Assembly: GCF_000718015.1 (NCBI RefSeq)
Contig: NZ_JODY01000003.1
Coordinates: 186,001-250,000, forward strand
DNA: 64,000 bases
Direction of reading: 5' to 3'
DNA from: Streptomyces catenulae
Lineage (GTDB): Bacteria > Actinomycetota > Actinomycetes > Streptomycetales > Streptomycetaceae
Below, in pieces: positions 36,733-44,353 of this stretch. Position numbers and translations under genes: made by a program. Numbering within the stretch: the first letter of the stretch is position 1; each line of letters starts with the position of its first letter. Below the pieces are notes generated by a model that was given only the letters and a program-made list of their open reading frames with translations, had not been told where the DNA came from and searched no databases.

Positions 36733-37053
36733 GTGGAGCAGAGGCAAAGGGGGCGCGGAGGTCCCGGCGTGGCCGGGGTCGATCCGCGGAGGTACGAACT
36801 GCGCACCGCGGTGGCCCGGCTCCGCCGCGAACTGGCCCTGTTGTCCTACGAGTTACCGGACCGAGCGGTGGCCGACGATGAACTGGCCGCCCTGGACGCG
36901 ATGGTCCGCGAAGGGCTGCCGGAGGTGCCCCGGCTGCGCCGCTCGCTGCTGCTGATCGCCGGTGCCGTCGGATCCGTCAGCGCACTGTCGCCCGCGCTGG
37001 CCGACGTCCGCGCGGGCGTCGAACGGTTCGGCGGTCCACCCGGGCGCCGCTGA
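36733..37053 (+). CDS. small helical protein, function unknown
   Basis: A 106-residue protein with a charged first half (RRYELRTAVARLRRELALLSYEL) and a C-terminal half with one hydrophobic helix (SLLLIAGAVGSVSALSPAL). Similar small uncharacterised proteins occur in Streptomyces; I do not assign a family. I chose the GTG at 36733 after GGAGG at 36717-36721; a TTG at 36715 overlaps the ribosome site. Convergent with the IclR regulator gene. Confidence 0.6.
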   Translation: MEQRQRGRGGPGVAGVDPRRYELRTAVARLRRELALLSYELPDRAVADDELAALDAMVREGLPEVPRLRRSLLLIAGAVGSVSALSPALADVRAGVERFGGPPGRR

Positions 37054-37082
37054 GCACCCGTCCGGGGCGCGCGCCCCGGCAG

Positions 37083-37120
37083 CCGACCGGCCCCGGGGCA
37101 CGCACCCCGGGGCCGGTCGG
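37083..37120. terminator. bidirectional hairpin terminator
   Basis: Perfect 16-base stem (37083-37098 with 37105-37120) and a CACGCA loop between the convergent small gene and the IclR regulator. Confidence 0.85.
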
Positions 37121-37168
37121 ATTCTGCCGTCACGGGGCGAACCGGCCCCGTGGCACATACGGAGACGC

Positions 37169-37972
37169 TCAGGCCGGAGTCTGGTTGGCCAGGGCCACCG
37201 ACAGCTGGGCGGCGACCTCCTGGAGGACCGGTACGACCTTCTCCGTCGACGCCTCGGTGACCCGGCCGGTCGGCCCGGAGATGGAGATCGCCGCGGAGGT
37301 CGGGGAGTCGGGGACCGGGACCGCGAAGCAGCGGACGCCGATCTCCTGCTCGTTGTCGTCGACCGCGTAGCCCAGCCGCCGGACGTCGGCGAGCGCGTCG
37401 AGGAAGGCGTCCGGGTCGGTGATCGTCTTCTCCGTCGCCGCGGGCATGCCGGTCCGCCCGAGCAGCGCCCGGACCTCCTCCGGCGGGTGCCCGGCGAGCA
37501 GTGCCTTGCCGACGCCGGTGGAGTGCGGCAGGACCCGGCGGCCGACCTCGGTGAACATCCGCACGGCGTGCCGGGAGGGGACCTGGGCGACGTAGACGAT
37601 CTCGTCGCCGTCGAGCAGCGCCATGTTGGCGGTCTCGCCGGTCTCCTCGACCAGCCGGGCCAGGAACGGCCGCGCCCAGGTGCCGAGCAGCCGCGAGGCG
37701 CTCTCGCCGAGGCGGATCAGACGGGGGCCCAGCGCATAGCGGCGGTTGGGCTGCTGGCGGACGTAACCGCAGGCCACCAGGGTGCGCATCAGGCGGTGGA
37801 TGGTGGGCAGCGGGAGGCCGCTGCTGGCGGACAGCTCGCTGAGGCCGACCTCGCCCCCGGCGTCGGCCATCCGCTCCAGCAGATCGAAGGCGCGCTCGAG
37901 GGACTGGACGCCGCCGCTCGCGCCCGCGGGCTTGGCATCGGCGGCGGAGGTGCTGGCGCTGGACGGCGGCAC
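37169..37972 (-). CDS. allR: IclR family repressor, AllR-like
   Basis: Transcriptional regulator of 267 residues. The N-terminal winged helix-turn-helix (residues about 22-80) includes LSELSASSGLPLPTIHRLMRTL. The C-terminal IclR effector domain (about 90-265) has VYVAQVPSRHAVRMFTEVGRR, PHSTGVGKALLAG and the conserved cysteine-containing GVRCFAVPVPD. The GTG start follows AAAGGAAAG. It is divergent from allantoinase. In S. coelicolor an IclR protein next to allantoinase (AllR) represses allantoin and glyoxylate genes. Here it is the natural candidate to bind the TCAACA boxes; binding is inferred, not shown. Confidence 0.85.
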   Translation of the reverse strand: MPPSSASTSAADAKPAGASGGVQSLERAFDLLERMADAGGEVGLSELSASSGLPLPTIHRLMRTLVACGYVRQQPNRRYALGPRLIRLGESASRLLGTWARPFLARLVEETGETANMALLDGDEIVYVAQVPSRHAVRMFTEVGRRVLPHSTGVGKALLAGHPPEEVRALLGRTGMPAATEKTITDPDAFLDALADVRRLGYAVDDNEQEIGVRCFAVPVPDSPTSAAISISGPTGRVTEASTEKVVPVLQEVAAQLSVALANQTPA

Positions 37973-38290
37973 GTCGCTTTCCTTTCGGGGCGGAGGGGTC
38001 GGTCTCGGCTGGTACGGGCGCCGGGCCCGACCGGTGCAGCCTACCGGTCCCGATTCCCGGACACACGGCGTATCGCACAGTCGTTCGCGCCGGTCAGCGC
38101 CTCGGTCACGGAACTCCGGCCGGGTCGGTGATCTCGCTCTCCAAGATCCCTTGACCTGACCGGTGGCCCTGGCTACGTTCTGCTTCTCGAAACTTATTAT
38201 CCATTTCGCGGAATCTTCTAGTCGTGTGCAGAGGATTTCCGCTCTCCCGCCGCGGGCGTCGGCCGCCTGGCCCCCGGGGCGGTGTCCGCG

Positions 38291-38340
38291 GGGCCCGGAG
38301 GGGTCCCGGCGGGTCCCGGAAGGGTCTTGACGGGTCCCGG
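38291..38340. repeat. 10-bp tandem repeat GGGTCCCGG upstream of allB
   Basis: Five head-to-tail units of about 10 bases, at 38291, 38301, 38311, 38322 and 38332; three read GGGTCCCGG exactly. The period of about one helical turn would place them on one face of the DNA. Confidence 0.65.
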
Positions 38341-38356
38341 CCCTGCGGTGAAACTC

Positions 38357-38375
38357 CTTCAACAGTCTGTTGAAG
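38357..38375. promoter_or_regulatory. 19-bp perfect palindrome upstream of allB (putative AllR box)
   Basis: CTTCAACAGTCTGTTGAAG is symmetric over its full length around a T; its core is TCAACA-GTC-TGTTGA. It lies 89-107 bases before the allB start, next to the IclR regulator gene. Confidence 0.75.
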
Positions 38376-38463
38376 ACCTGGTGAGCGCCACGGCGCGGCC
38401 CGGCCGACCGGCCCCGCGGCCGGTCGCCGACGACATGGAGCACGAGAACGAGGAGGGGACCGG

Positions 38464-39807
38464 GTGTCCGAAGTAGAGCTGGTGCTGCGCAGCAGGCGGG
38501 TCATCACCCCGGAGGGGACGCGCGCCGCGTCCGTCGCCGTCAGCGGCGGGACGATCACGGCGGTCCTGCCGCACGACGCCGCGGTGCCGGACGGCGCCCG
38601 GGTCGAGGACTTCGGTGACGACGTCCTGCTGCCCGGCCTGGTGGACACCCACGTACACGTCAACGACCCCGGGCGCACCGAGTGGGAGGGCTTCTGGACC
38701 GCCACCCGCGCGGCCGCCGCGGGCGGCATCACCACGCTCGTGGACATGCCCCTCAACAGCCTCCCGCCGACCACCACCACCGCCCACCTCGACACCAAGC
38801 GCGAGGTCGCCGCCGCCAAGGCCCATATCGACGTGGGCTTCTGGGGCGGCGCGATCCCCGGCAACGTCAAGGACCTGCGCCCGCTCCACGACGCCGGAGT
38901 CTTCGGCTTCAAGTGTTTCCTGTCGCCCTCCGGCGTGGACGAGTTCCCCGAGCTGGACCAGGAACAGCTGGCCCTCGCGCTGGAGGAGATCGCCGGATTC
39001 GGCGGTCTGCTGATCGTGCACGCCGAGGACCCGCACCACCTGGACGCGGCGCCCGTGCCCCGCGGCCCCCGGTACGCCGACTTCCTCGCCTCGCGCCCGC
39101 GCGTCTGCGAGGACGACGCCATCGCCGGGCTGATCGCGCTGGCCCGGCGGCTGGACGCCCGGGTGCATGTGCTGCACCTCTCGTCCGCCGACGCGCTGCC
39201 GCTGATCGCCGCCGCCAGGGCCGAGGGCGTCCGGATCACCGTCGAGTCCTGCCCGCACTTCCTGACCCTGACCGCCGAGGAGATCCCCGACGGCGCCACG
39301 GAGTTCAAGTGCTGCCCGCCGATCCGCGAGGGCGCCAACCAGGACGCGCTGTGGCAGGGCCTGGCGGACGGCACCATCGACTGCATCGTCTCCGACCACT
39401 CGCCGTCCACCGCCGACCTCAAGACCGCCGACTTCGGCGCCGCGTGGGGCGGCATCTCCTCCCTCCAGCTCGGGCTGCCCGCCATCTGGACGGCGGCCCG
39501 CGCCCGCGGCCACTCCCTGGAGGACGTGGTCCGGTGGATGGCCACCGCCCCCGCCGCACTGGTCGGCCTCGGGCGGAAGGGCGCCATCGAGGCGGGCCGG
39601 GACGCCGACTTCGCGGTGCTCGCGCCCGACGAGACGTTCACCGTCGACCCGGCCGCCCTCCAGCACCGCAACAAGATCACCGCGTACGCCGGGAAGACCC
39701 TGCACGGCGTGGTGCGCTCCACCTGGCTGCGTGGCCGCAAGATCAACGACGGCGCCACCCTCGCCGCGCCCACCGGCACGCTCCTCACCCGTCCCGAGCA
39801 CGGCTGA
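38464..39807 (+). CDS. allB: allantoinase
   Basis: Binuclear metal hydrolase of the cyclic amidohydrolase family, 447 residues, opening allantoin to allantoate. Metal ligands are in [18 protein letters not shown] (residue about 60), the carboxylated lysine region [12 protein letters not shown] (about 148), [12 protein letters not shown] (about 183), [14 protein letters not shown] (about 237) and [14 protein letters not shown] (about 310). The GTG start follows GAGGAGGGG. It is the only allantoin-degrading enzyme in the window; the allantoicase gene that often follows is replaced by a convergent TenA-like gene. Confidence 0.95.
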   Translation: MSEVELVLRSRRVITPEGTRAASVAVSGGTITAVLPHDAAVPDGARVEDFGDDVLLPGLVDTHVHVNDPGRTEWEGFWTATRAAAAGGITTLVDMPLNSLPPTTTTAHLDTKREVAAAKAHIDVGFWGGAIPGNVKDLRPLHDAGVFGFKCFLSPSGVDEFPELDQEQLALALEEIAGFGGLLIVHAEDPHHLDAAPVPRGPRYADFLASRPRVCEDDAIAGLIALARRLDARVHVLHLSSADALPLIAAARAEGVRITVESCPHFLTLTAEEIPDGATEFKCCPPIREGANQDALWQGLADGTIDCIVSDHSPSTADLKTADFGAAWGGISSLQLGLPAIWTAARARGHSLEDVVRWMATAPAALVGLGRKGAIEAGRDADFAVLAPDETFTVDPAALQHRNKITAYAGKTLHGVVRSTWLRGRKINDGATLAAPTGTLLTRPEHG

Positions 39808-39813
39808 CCCACC

Positions 39814-39841
39814 GCCCGGCTGCCCGCACCGGCGGCCGGGC
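39814..39841. terminator. short hairpin between allB and the TenA-like gene
   Basis: Seven-base arms GCCCGGC (39814-39820) and GCCGGGC (39835-39841) in the 39-base gap between convergent genes; a weak bidirectional terminator. Confidence 0.5.
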
Positions 39842-39846
39842 ACCGC

Positions 39847-40527
39847 TCAACCCTCCAGCGCGTCCCAGAACATCAGCTCGTACGCCTGGAGGAGCCGCCC
39901 GTGCCGGTGCGCCTCCAGCGGCCGGGCCTGGCCGGTCTCCAGCCCGTGCGCGACGGCCGCCAGGGCCCGCCGGTCCAGCTCCGGCGACGGCGCGGCGAAG
40001 AGGTCGAAGAACCCGCACGCCGCGTCCGGCAGACCGTAGTGCTCCCGCGCCGCCCGGCCCACCCGCGCGCAGTACGCGCCCCATGCGGCGAAGTTCGCGG
40101 TCAGCGCGATCACCACGTCGACCGGCGCCACCCCGAGCGCCAGCCGCGCCACGTACGAGGGGTACGCCTGGCAGCCGGGGCGCGGCTCGTGGCCGTCGAC
40201 GGTGGACGGGGCGATCCCCAGCGCCCCGGTCAGCTCCGCCAGCCGCTCCAGGGCGACCGTCTCGCCGTCCGCGAGCAGTTCGAAGAAGGCGGCGACCGGC
40301 GGATCGGCGTCGGTCCGGTGCGTCAGATGGCGGAAGCTGAGCCGGTCCGAGGCGATCACCCGGTGCTGCTCCAGGGCGAGCGCCGTGAACACCGTGCGCG
40401 GCGCCTGCCCGGCCGCGATCCGCTCGACCGTCCGGTTCACACCGGAGTCCGGGGCGAGGGCGCGTACGGCGGCGTCGAGCACGGCGTCCGGGGACGGCCG
40501 GGGCGCGGTGTCGGCGGGTCGGACCAT
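39847..40527 (-). CDS. TenA/thiaminase-like heme-oxygenase-fold protein
   Basis: A 226-residue all-helical protein resembling the TenA family, with LEQHRVIASDRLSFRHL, CQAYPSYVARLALGVAPVDVVIALTANFAAWGAYCARVG and a C-terminal AYELMFWDAL segment. The active-site Cys-Gln-AYPSY pattern fits only partly, and thiaminase activity (breakdown or salvage of thiamine degradation products) cannot be confirmed; many such actinomycete proteins have unknown roles. The ATG follows GGAGGAG. It is convergent with allB and not co-transcribed with thiamine genes. Confidence 0.65.
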   Translation of the reverse strand: MVRPADTAPRPSPDAVLDAAVRALAPDSGVNRTVERIAAGQAPRTVFTALALEQHRVIASDRLSFRHLTHRTDADPPVAAFFELLADGETVALERLAELTGALGIAPSTVDGHEPRPGCQAYPSYVARLALGVAPVDVVIALTANFAAWGAYCARVGRAAREHYGLPDAACGFFDLFAAPSPELDRRALAAVAHGLETGQARPLEAHRHGRLLQAYELMFWDALEG

Positions 40528-40655
40528 GGCGGGATCTCCTCCGGTACGGGCGGCCGCCCACGGCGCCGCACCGTGTGCGGCACCCGGCCCGGCGGCCGAG
40601 GGGTGTGCCCCCAGCGTGCGGGCCCGGCACCGGGCGGCCCGCCGACGCGCCGGAA

Positions 40656-40695
40656 GGGCCCCGGGAGCACCGCCCGCACGGCGCTCCCGGGGCCC
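40656..40695 (-). terminator. hairpin terminator after the small membrane protein gene
   Basis: Perfect 13-base arms GGGCCCCGGGAGC (40656-40668) and complement (40683-40695), eight bases beyond the stop codon at 40703. Confidence 0.8.
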
Positions 40696-40702
40696 GGTGG
40701 CG

Positions 40703-40903
40703 TCAGCGCGTCTTGGCGGCGAAGACCAGCACGCTCATGAACGCCAGCAGCACATGGGTGGCCACGACGTAGATGAACACCCGTACATAGAGCCCGCGCG
40801 GTGGCTTGTTCTCGACGTACTTCCGTTCGCTCGCGGGCGGCGGCGCGACGGCGTCGGAGCCGCCGGTGGTCCCGGGGACGGCAGGGGTGGAGTGGTCGGG
40901 CAC
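40703..40903 (-). CDS. small single-pass membrane protein (DUF6126-like)
   Basis: A 66-residue protein with a disordered N-terminus and one membrane helix, YVRVFIYVVATHVLLAFMSVLVFAA. The PRGLYVRVFIYV segment resembles the DUF6126 proteins that are commonly encoded next to XRE-cupin regulators in Streptomyces (from memory). The GTG start follows GGAAGGAC. It is downstream of the XRE-cupin gene with a 71-base gap and is probably its co-transcribed target. Confidence 0.7.
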   Translation of the reverse strand: MPDHSTPAVPGTTGGSDAVAPPPASERKYVENKPPRGLYVRVFIYVVATHVLLAFMSVLVFAAKTR

Positions 40904-40974
40904 GGCGTTCGTCCTTCCCTCACGAAGCGGTGCGGTGCGCGGCGGCTCCGCGGCACCGAAGGCGGTGGGCGGTC

Positions 40975-41598
40975 TCACAGGCCGCGGCGCGGGGTGTCGT
41001 CCCCCAGGCACAGCTCGGCGGCGCCGCTCTGCAGCAGGGTGTGGACGAAGAGCATCTCGGCGCCCGCCCGGGTGGTCGCGGCGATGCGGTGCGGGGTCAG
41101 CGAGTCGAAGTGGGCCGCGTCACCCGGACCGAGCAGGTGCACCGCCTCGCCGAGCGTCAGCCGCAGCTGCCCGGTGAGGACGTACAGCCACTCCTCGCCG
41201 GGGTGCACCCGCACCAGATCGCCCTGCGCCCGCTGCGGTACGTGCACCCGGAGCGCCTGCATGGCCCGCCCGGCGCCGCCGACCGTCCAGTACGTCCAGC
41301 CCCCGGCCTCCGACGGTTCGGTCCGGCCGGCCCGCATGATCGGGTCCCGCTCCGGAGCGGTCTCGCCCAGCAGGTCGGATACCGTGGTGCCGTACATGCG
41401 TGCCAGCGCGAGCAGCATCGGCAGCGAGGGCTGACGGCGATTGGTCTCCAGCCGGGACAGATGCGCGGGCGACAGTCCGACCCGGCGGGCGGCCGTCTCC
41501 AGCGTCAGCCCGCTGCGGCGCCGCAGATCGCGCAGCCGGGGCGCGACGGTGGGCAGCTCCGCCGCCTCTGCGGGGGCGTCCTGCGGGGTCTCGGTCAT
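40975..41598 (-). CDS. XRE family regulator with cupin sensor domain
   Basis: A 207-residue regulator. Residues about 20-80 form an HTH_3 domain (RLRDLRRRSGLTLETAARRV, LSPAHLSRLETNRRQPS). Residues about 110-195 are a cupin (VHPGEEWLYVLTGQLRLTLGE, then LGPGDAAHFDSLTPHRI) that would bind a small ligand. Regulators of this form often control amino acid, polyamine or transport genes. Directly upstream are two 14-base direct repeats 20 bases apart, likely its own operator. The following small membrane protein gene is probably in the same operon. Confidence 0.9.
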   Translation of the reverse strand: MTETPQDAPAEAAELPTVAPRLRDLRRRSGLTLETAARRVGLSPAHLSRLETNRRQPSLPMLLALARMYGTTVSDLLGETAPERDPIMRAGRTEPSEAGGWTYWTVGGAGRAMQALRVHVPQRAQGDLVRVHPGEEWLYVLTGQLRLTLGEAVHLLGPGDAAHFDSLTPHRIAATTRAGAEMLFVHTLLQSGAAELCLGDDTPRRGL

Positions 41599-42065
41599 GT
41601 ACCCGGTATAGCCAGTTTTGACCTCAGAGGCAAAAATTTTACCTGAGAGGCAAAGCCTCGTCGGTACTCCCCTCGCCCCCTCCTCGCGGCCGTCCCGGCG
41701 TTCTGTACGGGTTCCCGGCCGCCTTCCGGGACGGTCCCGTACGGGGCACCTCCGCCGCGGGACCGGATTCGTACGGAGTGACGGCCCGGCAGCCGGACGG
41801 GTGAGGTGCGACGGGGAGTCGTGCGAGGTGGGGGCGCCCGGGGCGATGGGGGTGCAGGGGGATCGAGCGGTCGGTGCGGAGTCCCCAACAGCCCTCCGGT
41901 ATACGGGAGTCGGGCGGAATTGACGGCTCCTCGGGGGCGCAGGGAACCGCAAGGGGGCGTGGGCGTGGCCGTGTTGCGCCGATCGGGGGATCCTTGTGAA
42001 CGGCCGGGAAACTTCCGCTCCTTGGCATTGACAGGGCCATGTCTACGCGCGTCATGCTTGGGCCC
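41599..42065. other. divergent region between XRE-cupin and ribonuclease genes
   Basis: The 467 bases carry the direct-repeat operator at 41621-41654 near the left end. The rest is GC-rich, with no gene and no clear promoter for the ribonuclease beyond TTGACA at 42026-42031. Confidence 0.5.
41621..41654. promoter_or_regulatory. direct repeats ACCTCAGAGGCAAA / ACCTGAGAGGCAAA upstream of the XRE-cupin gene
   Basis: Two 14-base repeats at 41621-41634 and 41641-41654, one mismatch, spaced exactly 20 bases (two helical turns), inside an AT-richer patch 23-56 bases before the ATG. The first contains the palindrome CCTCAGAGG. Probable autoregulatory operator. Confidence 0.65.
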
Positions 42066-42497
42066 ATGAGAATCCCCCCACGGATCACCCGGATCGGCGC
42101 CGCGGGCGCCCTCGCCTCGGCCCTTCTCCTCGGCGGCACCGCCGTCGCGGCCACCCCGAGCACCGCCACGGCGCACCCGGCGGTCTCCGCGCAGCACGTA
42201 CGGGTGGCGAGCGTCGGCAAGATCTGCCAGTCCAAGCTGCCGTCCCAGGCCCACGACACCCTTGACCTGATCGCCAAGGGCGGCCCCTACCCGTACCCGA
42301 AGGACGGCACGGTCTTCTCGAACCGCGAGGGGATCCTGCCGAAGCAGAGCTCCGGCTACTACCACGAGTTCACCGTCGTCACCCCGGGCTCCCCGGACCG
42401 CGGCGCGCGCCGCATCGTGACCGGTGAGAAGAAGCAGGAGGACTACTACACCTCCGACCACTACGCGACCTTCAACCTCGTCGACTTCGGCTGCTGA
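42066..42497 (+). CDS. secreted guanyl-specific ribonuclease (RNase Sa family)
   Basis: Extracellular ribonuclease of the RNase Sa/barnase group, 143 residues with a signal peptide (residues about 1-37, LASALLLGGTAVAATPSTATA). The mature part aligns with RNase Sa: ICQSKLPSQAHDTLDLIAKG, YYHEFTVVTPG with the catalytic Glu, RGARRIVTGE with the catalytic Arg, and SDHYATFNLVDFGC with the catalytic His and second disulfide Cys. I chose the ATG giving MRIPPRITRIG; an ATG nine codons earlier is possible. No barstar-like inhibitor gene is adjacent. Confidence 0.93.
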   Translation: MRIPPRITRIGAAGALASALLLGGTAVAATPSTATAHPAVSAQHVRVASVGKICQSKLPSQAHDTLDLIAKGGPYPYPKDGTVFSNREGILPKQSSGYYHEFTVVTPGSPDRGARRIVTGEKKQEDYYTSDHYATFNLVDFGC

Positions 42498-42942
42498 GCC
42501 GACGCCCGGTACCCACCGGGCACCGACGGCGGTCGGGATGCTGCGGGCATCCCGGCCGCCGTTCGCGTTTTCCGAGTCCCGCGGCCGGTCCGGGGCGGCC
42601 CCGTTTCCCCTGCCGTCCCGCCGCTCTCTGTCCCCGTCCTGTAACCGTTCGGGGCGGCTGCGCGCGGGGTGACGGCCGACGCCCGAGGTCAGGGCGGTCG
42701 CGGTGAGTTGCCGCGCGGGTAACCCTGAAAGATCCCTGGGATGTCGTCGCTTCAGGGACGTACGGTGGCCCCCCGCGGGAGAATTGTCAGTGGCTGCCGG
42801 TAGCGTTCCGGTCGAATCAAGAAATGACCGGGCATCGACGGTAATACTCCGACTCGCGGGTCGCCCGCGCGCGGAGGCCGCCGCACCGGCCGCGGCCGGG
42901 CGGGCACGGTCGTTCACGGACAAGGAAGGGCGGCGAACTGCC
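42498..42942. other. gene-free interval between ribonuclease and aldolase genes
   Basis: This 445-base interval holds the ribonuclease terminator and then GC-rich sequence. The aldolase frame is open through the right half, but those residues do not resemble the family. GAATTGTCAGTGG near 42781 is the most AT-rich part and may belong to the aldolase promoter. Confidence 0.5.
42527..42561 (+). terminator. hairpin terminator after the ribonuclease gene
   Basis: Fifteen-pair stem (42527-42541 with 42547-42561, one G-U) with a five-base loop, followed by a T-rich stretch, 29 bases after the stop codon. Confidence 0.85.
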
Positions 42943-43611
42943 GTGTATCGCTGGGAGATCACCCGGGCCGCGCTGGCGCAGCGGGTCTTCGCCATCGTGC
43001 GCAGCACGACGTACGACGAGGCGAGCGCCACCGCCGACACCCTGCTGTCGGCGGGCGTCACCACCTTGGAGATATCCCTGACCACACCGTTCGCACTGGA
43101 GGCCGTCACCACCCTCACCCGTGAGCTGGGCGAGGACGCGGTCATCGGCGCCGGGACGGTCCTTGACGCGGTGTCGGCCCGGATGGCGGTCGACGCCGGG
43201 GCCCGCTTCCTGTCCTCGCCGAGCCTGGACGAGGAGGTGATCCGTACGGGCCACCGCTACGGCATCCCCGTCTTCCCCGGCGTCGCCACCCCGACCGAGA
43301 TGGTCCGCGCGCTGGAGCTGGGCGCCGATGCGCTCAAGGTGTTCCCCGCGGCGGAGCGCCGACCGTCCTGGCTCGGCGAGATCCGCGCCGCCCTGCCGCA
43401 GGCGCCGCTGCTCCCGGCGGGCGGGGTGAGCGTGGAGAGCGCCCCCGAGTGGATCGCGGCGGGCGCGGCGGCCGTCGGCCTGGGCTCCGCCCTCTCCGAC
43501 GGCGACCGCGACACCGTCACCAAGCGCGCCTCCGCCCTGCTCTCCCGCCTCGCGGAAGCCGCCTCGGACTCCCCGGTCCCGGAGAGCGCGATGGAGTTCT
43601 ACGAGTACTGA
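42943..43611 (+). CDS. KDPG/KHG aldolase family protein
   Basis: Class I aldolase of 222 residues resembling 2-dehydro-3-deoxy-phosphogluconate/4-hydroxy-2-oxoglutarate aldolase. The catalytic Glu lies in AGVTTLEISLTTPFA and the Schiff-base Lys in GADALKVFPAA near residue 130; VIGAGTVLDA and LLPAGGVSVE are the phosphate-loop motifs. I used the GTG at 42943 after AAGGAAGG; a longer frame exists but would add 80 unlike residues. No Entner-Doudoroff dehydratase or sugar kinase is adjacent. The gene ends 13 bases inside the convergent DUF402 remnant. Confidence 0.85.
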   Translation: MYRWEITRAALAQRVFAIVRSTTYDEASATADTLLSAGVTTLEISLTTPFALEAVTTLTRELGEDAVIGAGTVLDAVSARMAVDAGARFLSSPSLDEEVIRTGHRYGIPVFPGVATPTEMVRALELGADALKVFPAAERRPSWLGEIRAALPQAPLLPAGGVSVESAPEWIAAGAAAVGLGSALSDGDRDTVTKRASALLSRLAEAASDSPVPESAMEFYEY

Positions 43612-44128
43612 GTAGTACGGGGAGGATGCGCCGCGCGTACGGGGTTGGAGGTAGGCCGGATGCTCGTCGTCCCGGGGCCCTGATCGGCCCGGGACGGCGG
43701 GCGCCGGGGCGCCGCCGGGGCCCGGGTGGGGAGGTCGCTCGCGGTGGGCTCGTTCTCGTCGAGGCGGAGTATCCGGGAGTCGTCCGCCGATACCCGCAGG
43801 GCGGGGGCGAGGTCCTCCGCCGTCAGCTCCGTCGGGACTGTCTCCCTGTCGCGGAGCACCGCGGGGCGGGTGATGTCGCAGTGCCGGTCCTTGAGCGTTC
43901 CCCGGCCGTCGCGTAGCTCCTTGACGGTGTACCAGCGGTCGCGCCGGTAGTGCTTGGTGAACAGGTCGCCGGGCTCGAAGTGGAGGAAGCCGAAGTCGCG
44001 GTCCCTGGGCGCCGCCCACGAGGCCAGGACCGGGAGGTGGGAGCCTTCGTCGGTCGGCACGGTGGCCGGGTAGCGCGGATCTTGGTCCGTCCGGCGCTGG
44101 TCAGCATCACGTCCAGTTGCTGCGGCAT
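43599..44128 (-). pseudogene. frameshifted DUF402 (FomD/YgaC-like) gene
   Basis: DUF402-type phosphohydrolase-like protein split over two frames. The ATG at 44128 opens QLDVMLTSAGRTKIR, the usual start of this group. The continuation YPATVPTDEGSHLPVLASW and then FGFLHFEPGDLFTKHYRRDRWYTVKEL, with CDITRPAVLRDRETV, is in another frame. The switch is at about 44070-44078, where CGCGC appears to carry two extra bases. The second frame alone has an upstream open stretch, but its residues there are shadow-like. It is either a true pseudogene or a sequencing error. The tail after RILRLDENE is low complexity. Confidence 0.7.
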
Positions 44129-44353
44129 CGCGCGCCCGCTCCGTTCTCCCGTGAAGCGGTCGTCCTCGTGGAGTGATCATCGGTAAGTGCGGGGCGGTGT
44201 GGCGGACTTGGGGGAGCGGCGGGGGTGGGGGCGCCGTCGGGGCTCGTGGCCCGTCCCATCCACCGATCACCCTCTTCACCCTCCGCGTCCCCTCTGCCAC
44301 GCTGTCCGCGCCGCCCCCTGGCCTGATTCCGTCCCCGTACAGGAGCCCGCCGT

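Larger units (their letters stand above)
37973..38463. other. allR-allB divergent regulatory region
   Basis: The 491 bases carry the promoters of both genes. An AT-rich patch around 38187-38215 (AAACTTATTATCCATTTCGC) is probably the allR promoter, with a short CGAAA/TTTCG inverted repeat. A 10-base tandem repeat (38291-38340) and the strongest AllR-type box (38357-38375) lie on the allB side. No gene is seen. Confidence 0.6.

Noticed and set aside
37169..38443. Longer start for the IclR regulator
   Set aside because: The added residues cross the promoter region, lack family similarity, and the GTG at 37972 has a proper ribosome site.
39847..40527. TenA-like gene as a thiamine riboswitch-controlled salvage gene
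   Set aside because: No THI-box-like sequence is visible upstream and no thiamine genes are adjacent.
43599..44300. Intact 233-residue version of the DUF402 gene
   Set aside because: Its first 75 residues are not family-like, whereas the family N-terminus is present in the neighbouring frame from 44128, so a frameshift explains the data better.
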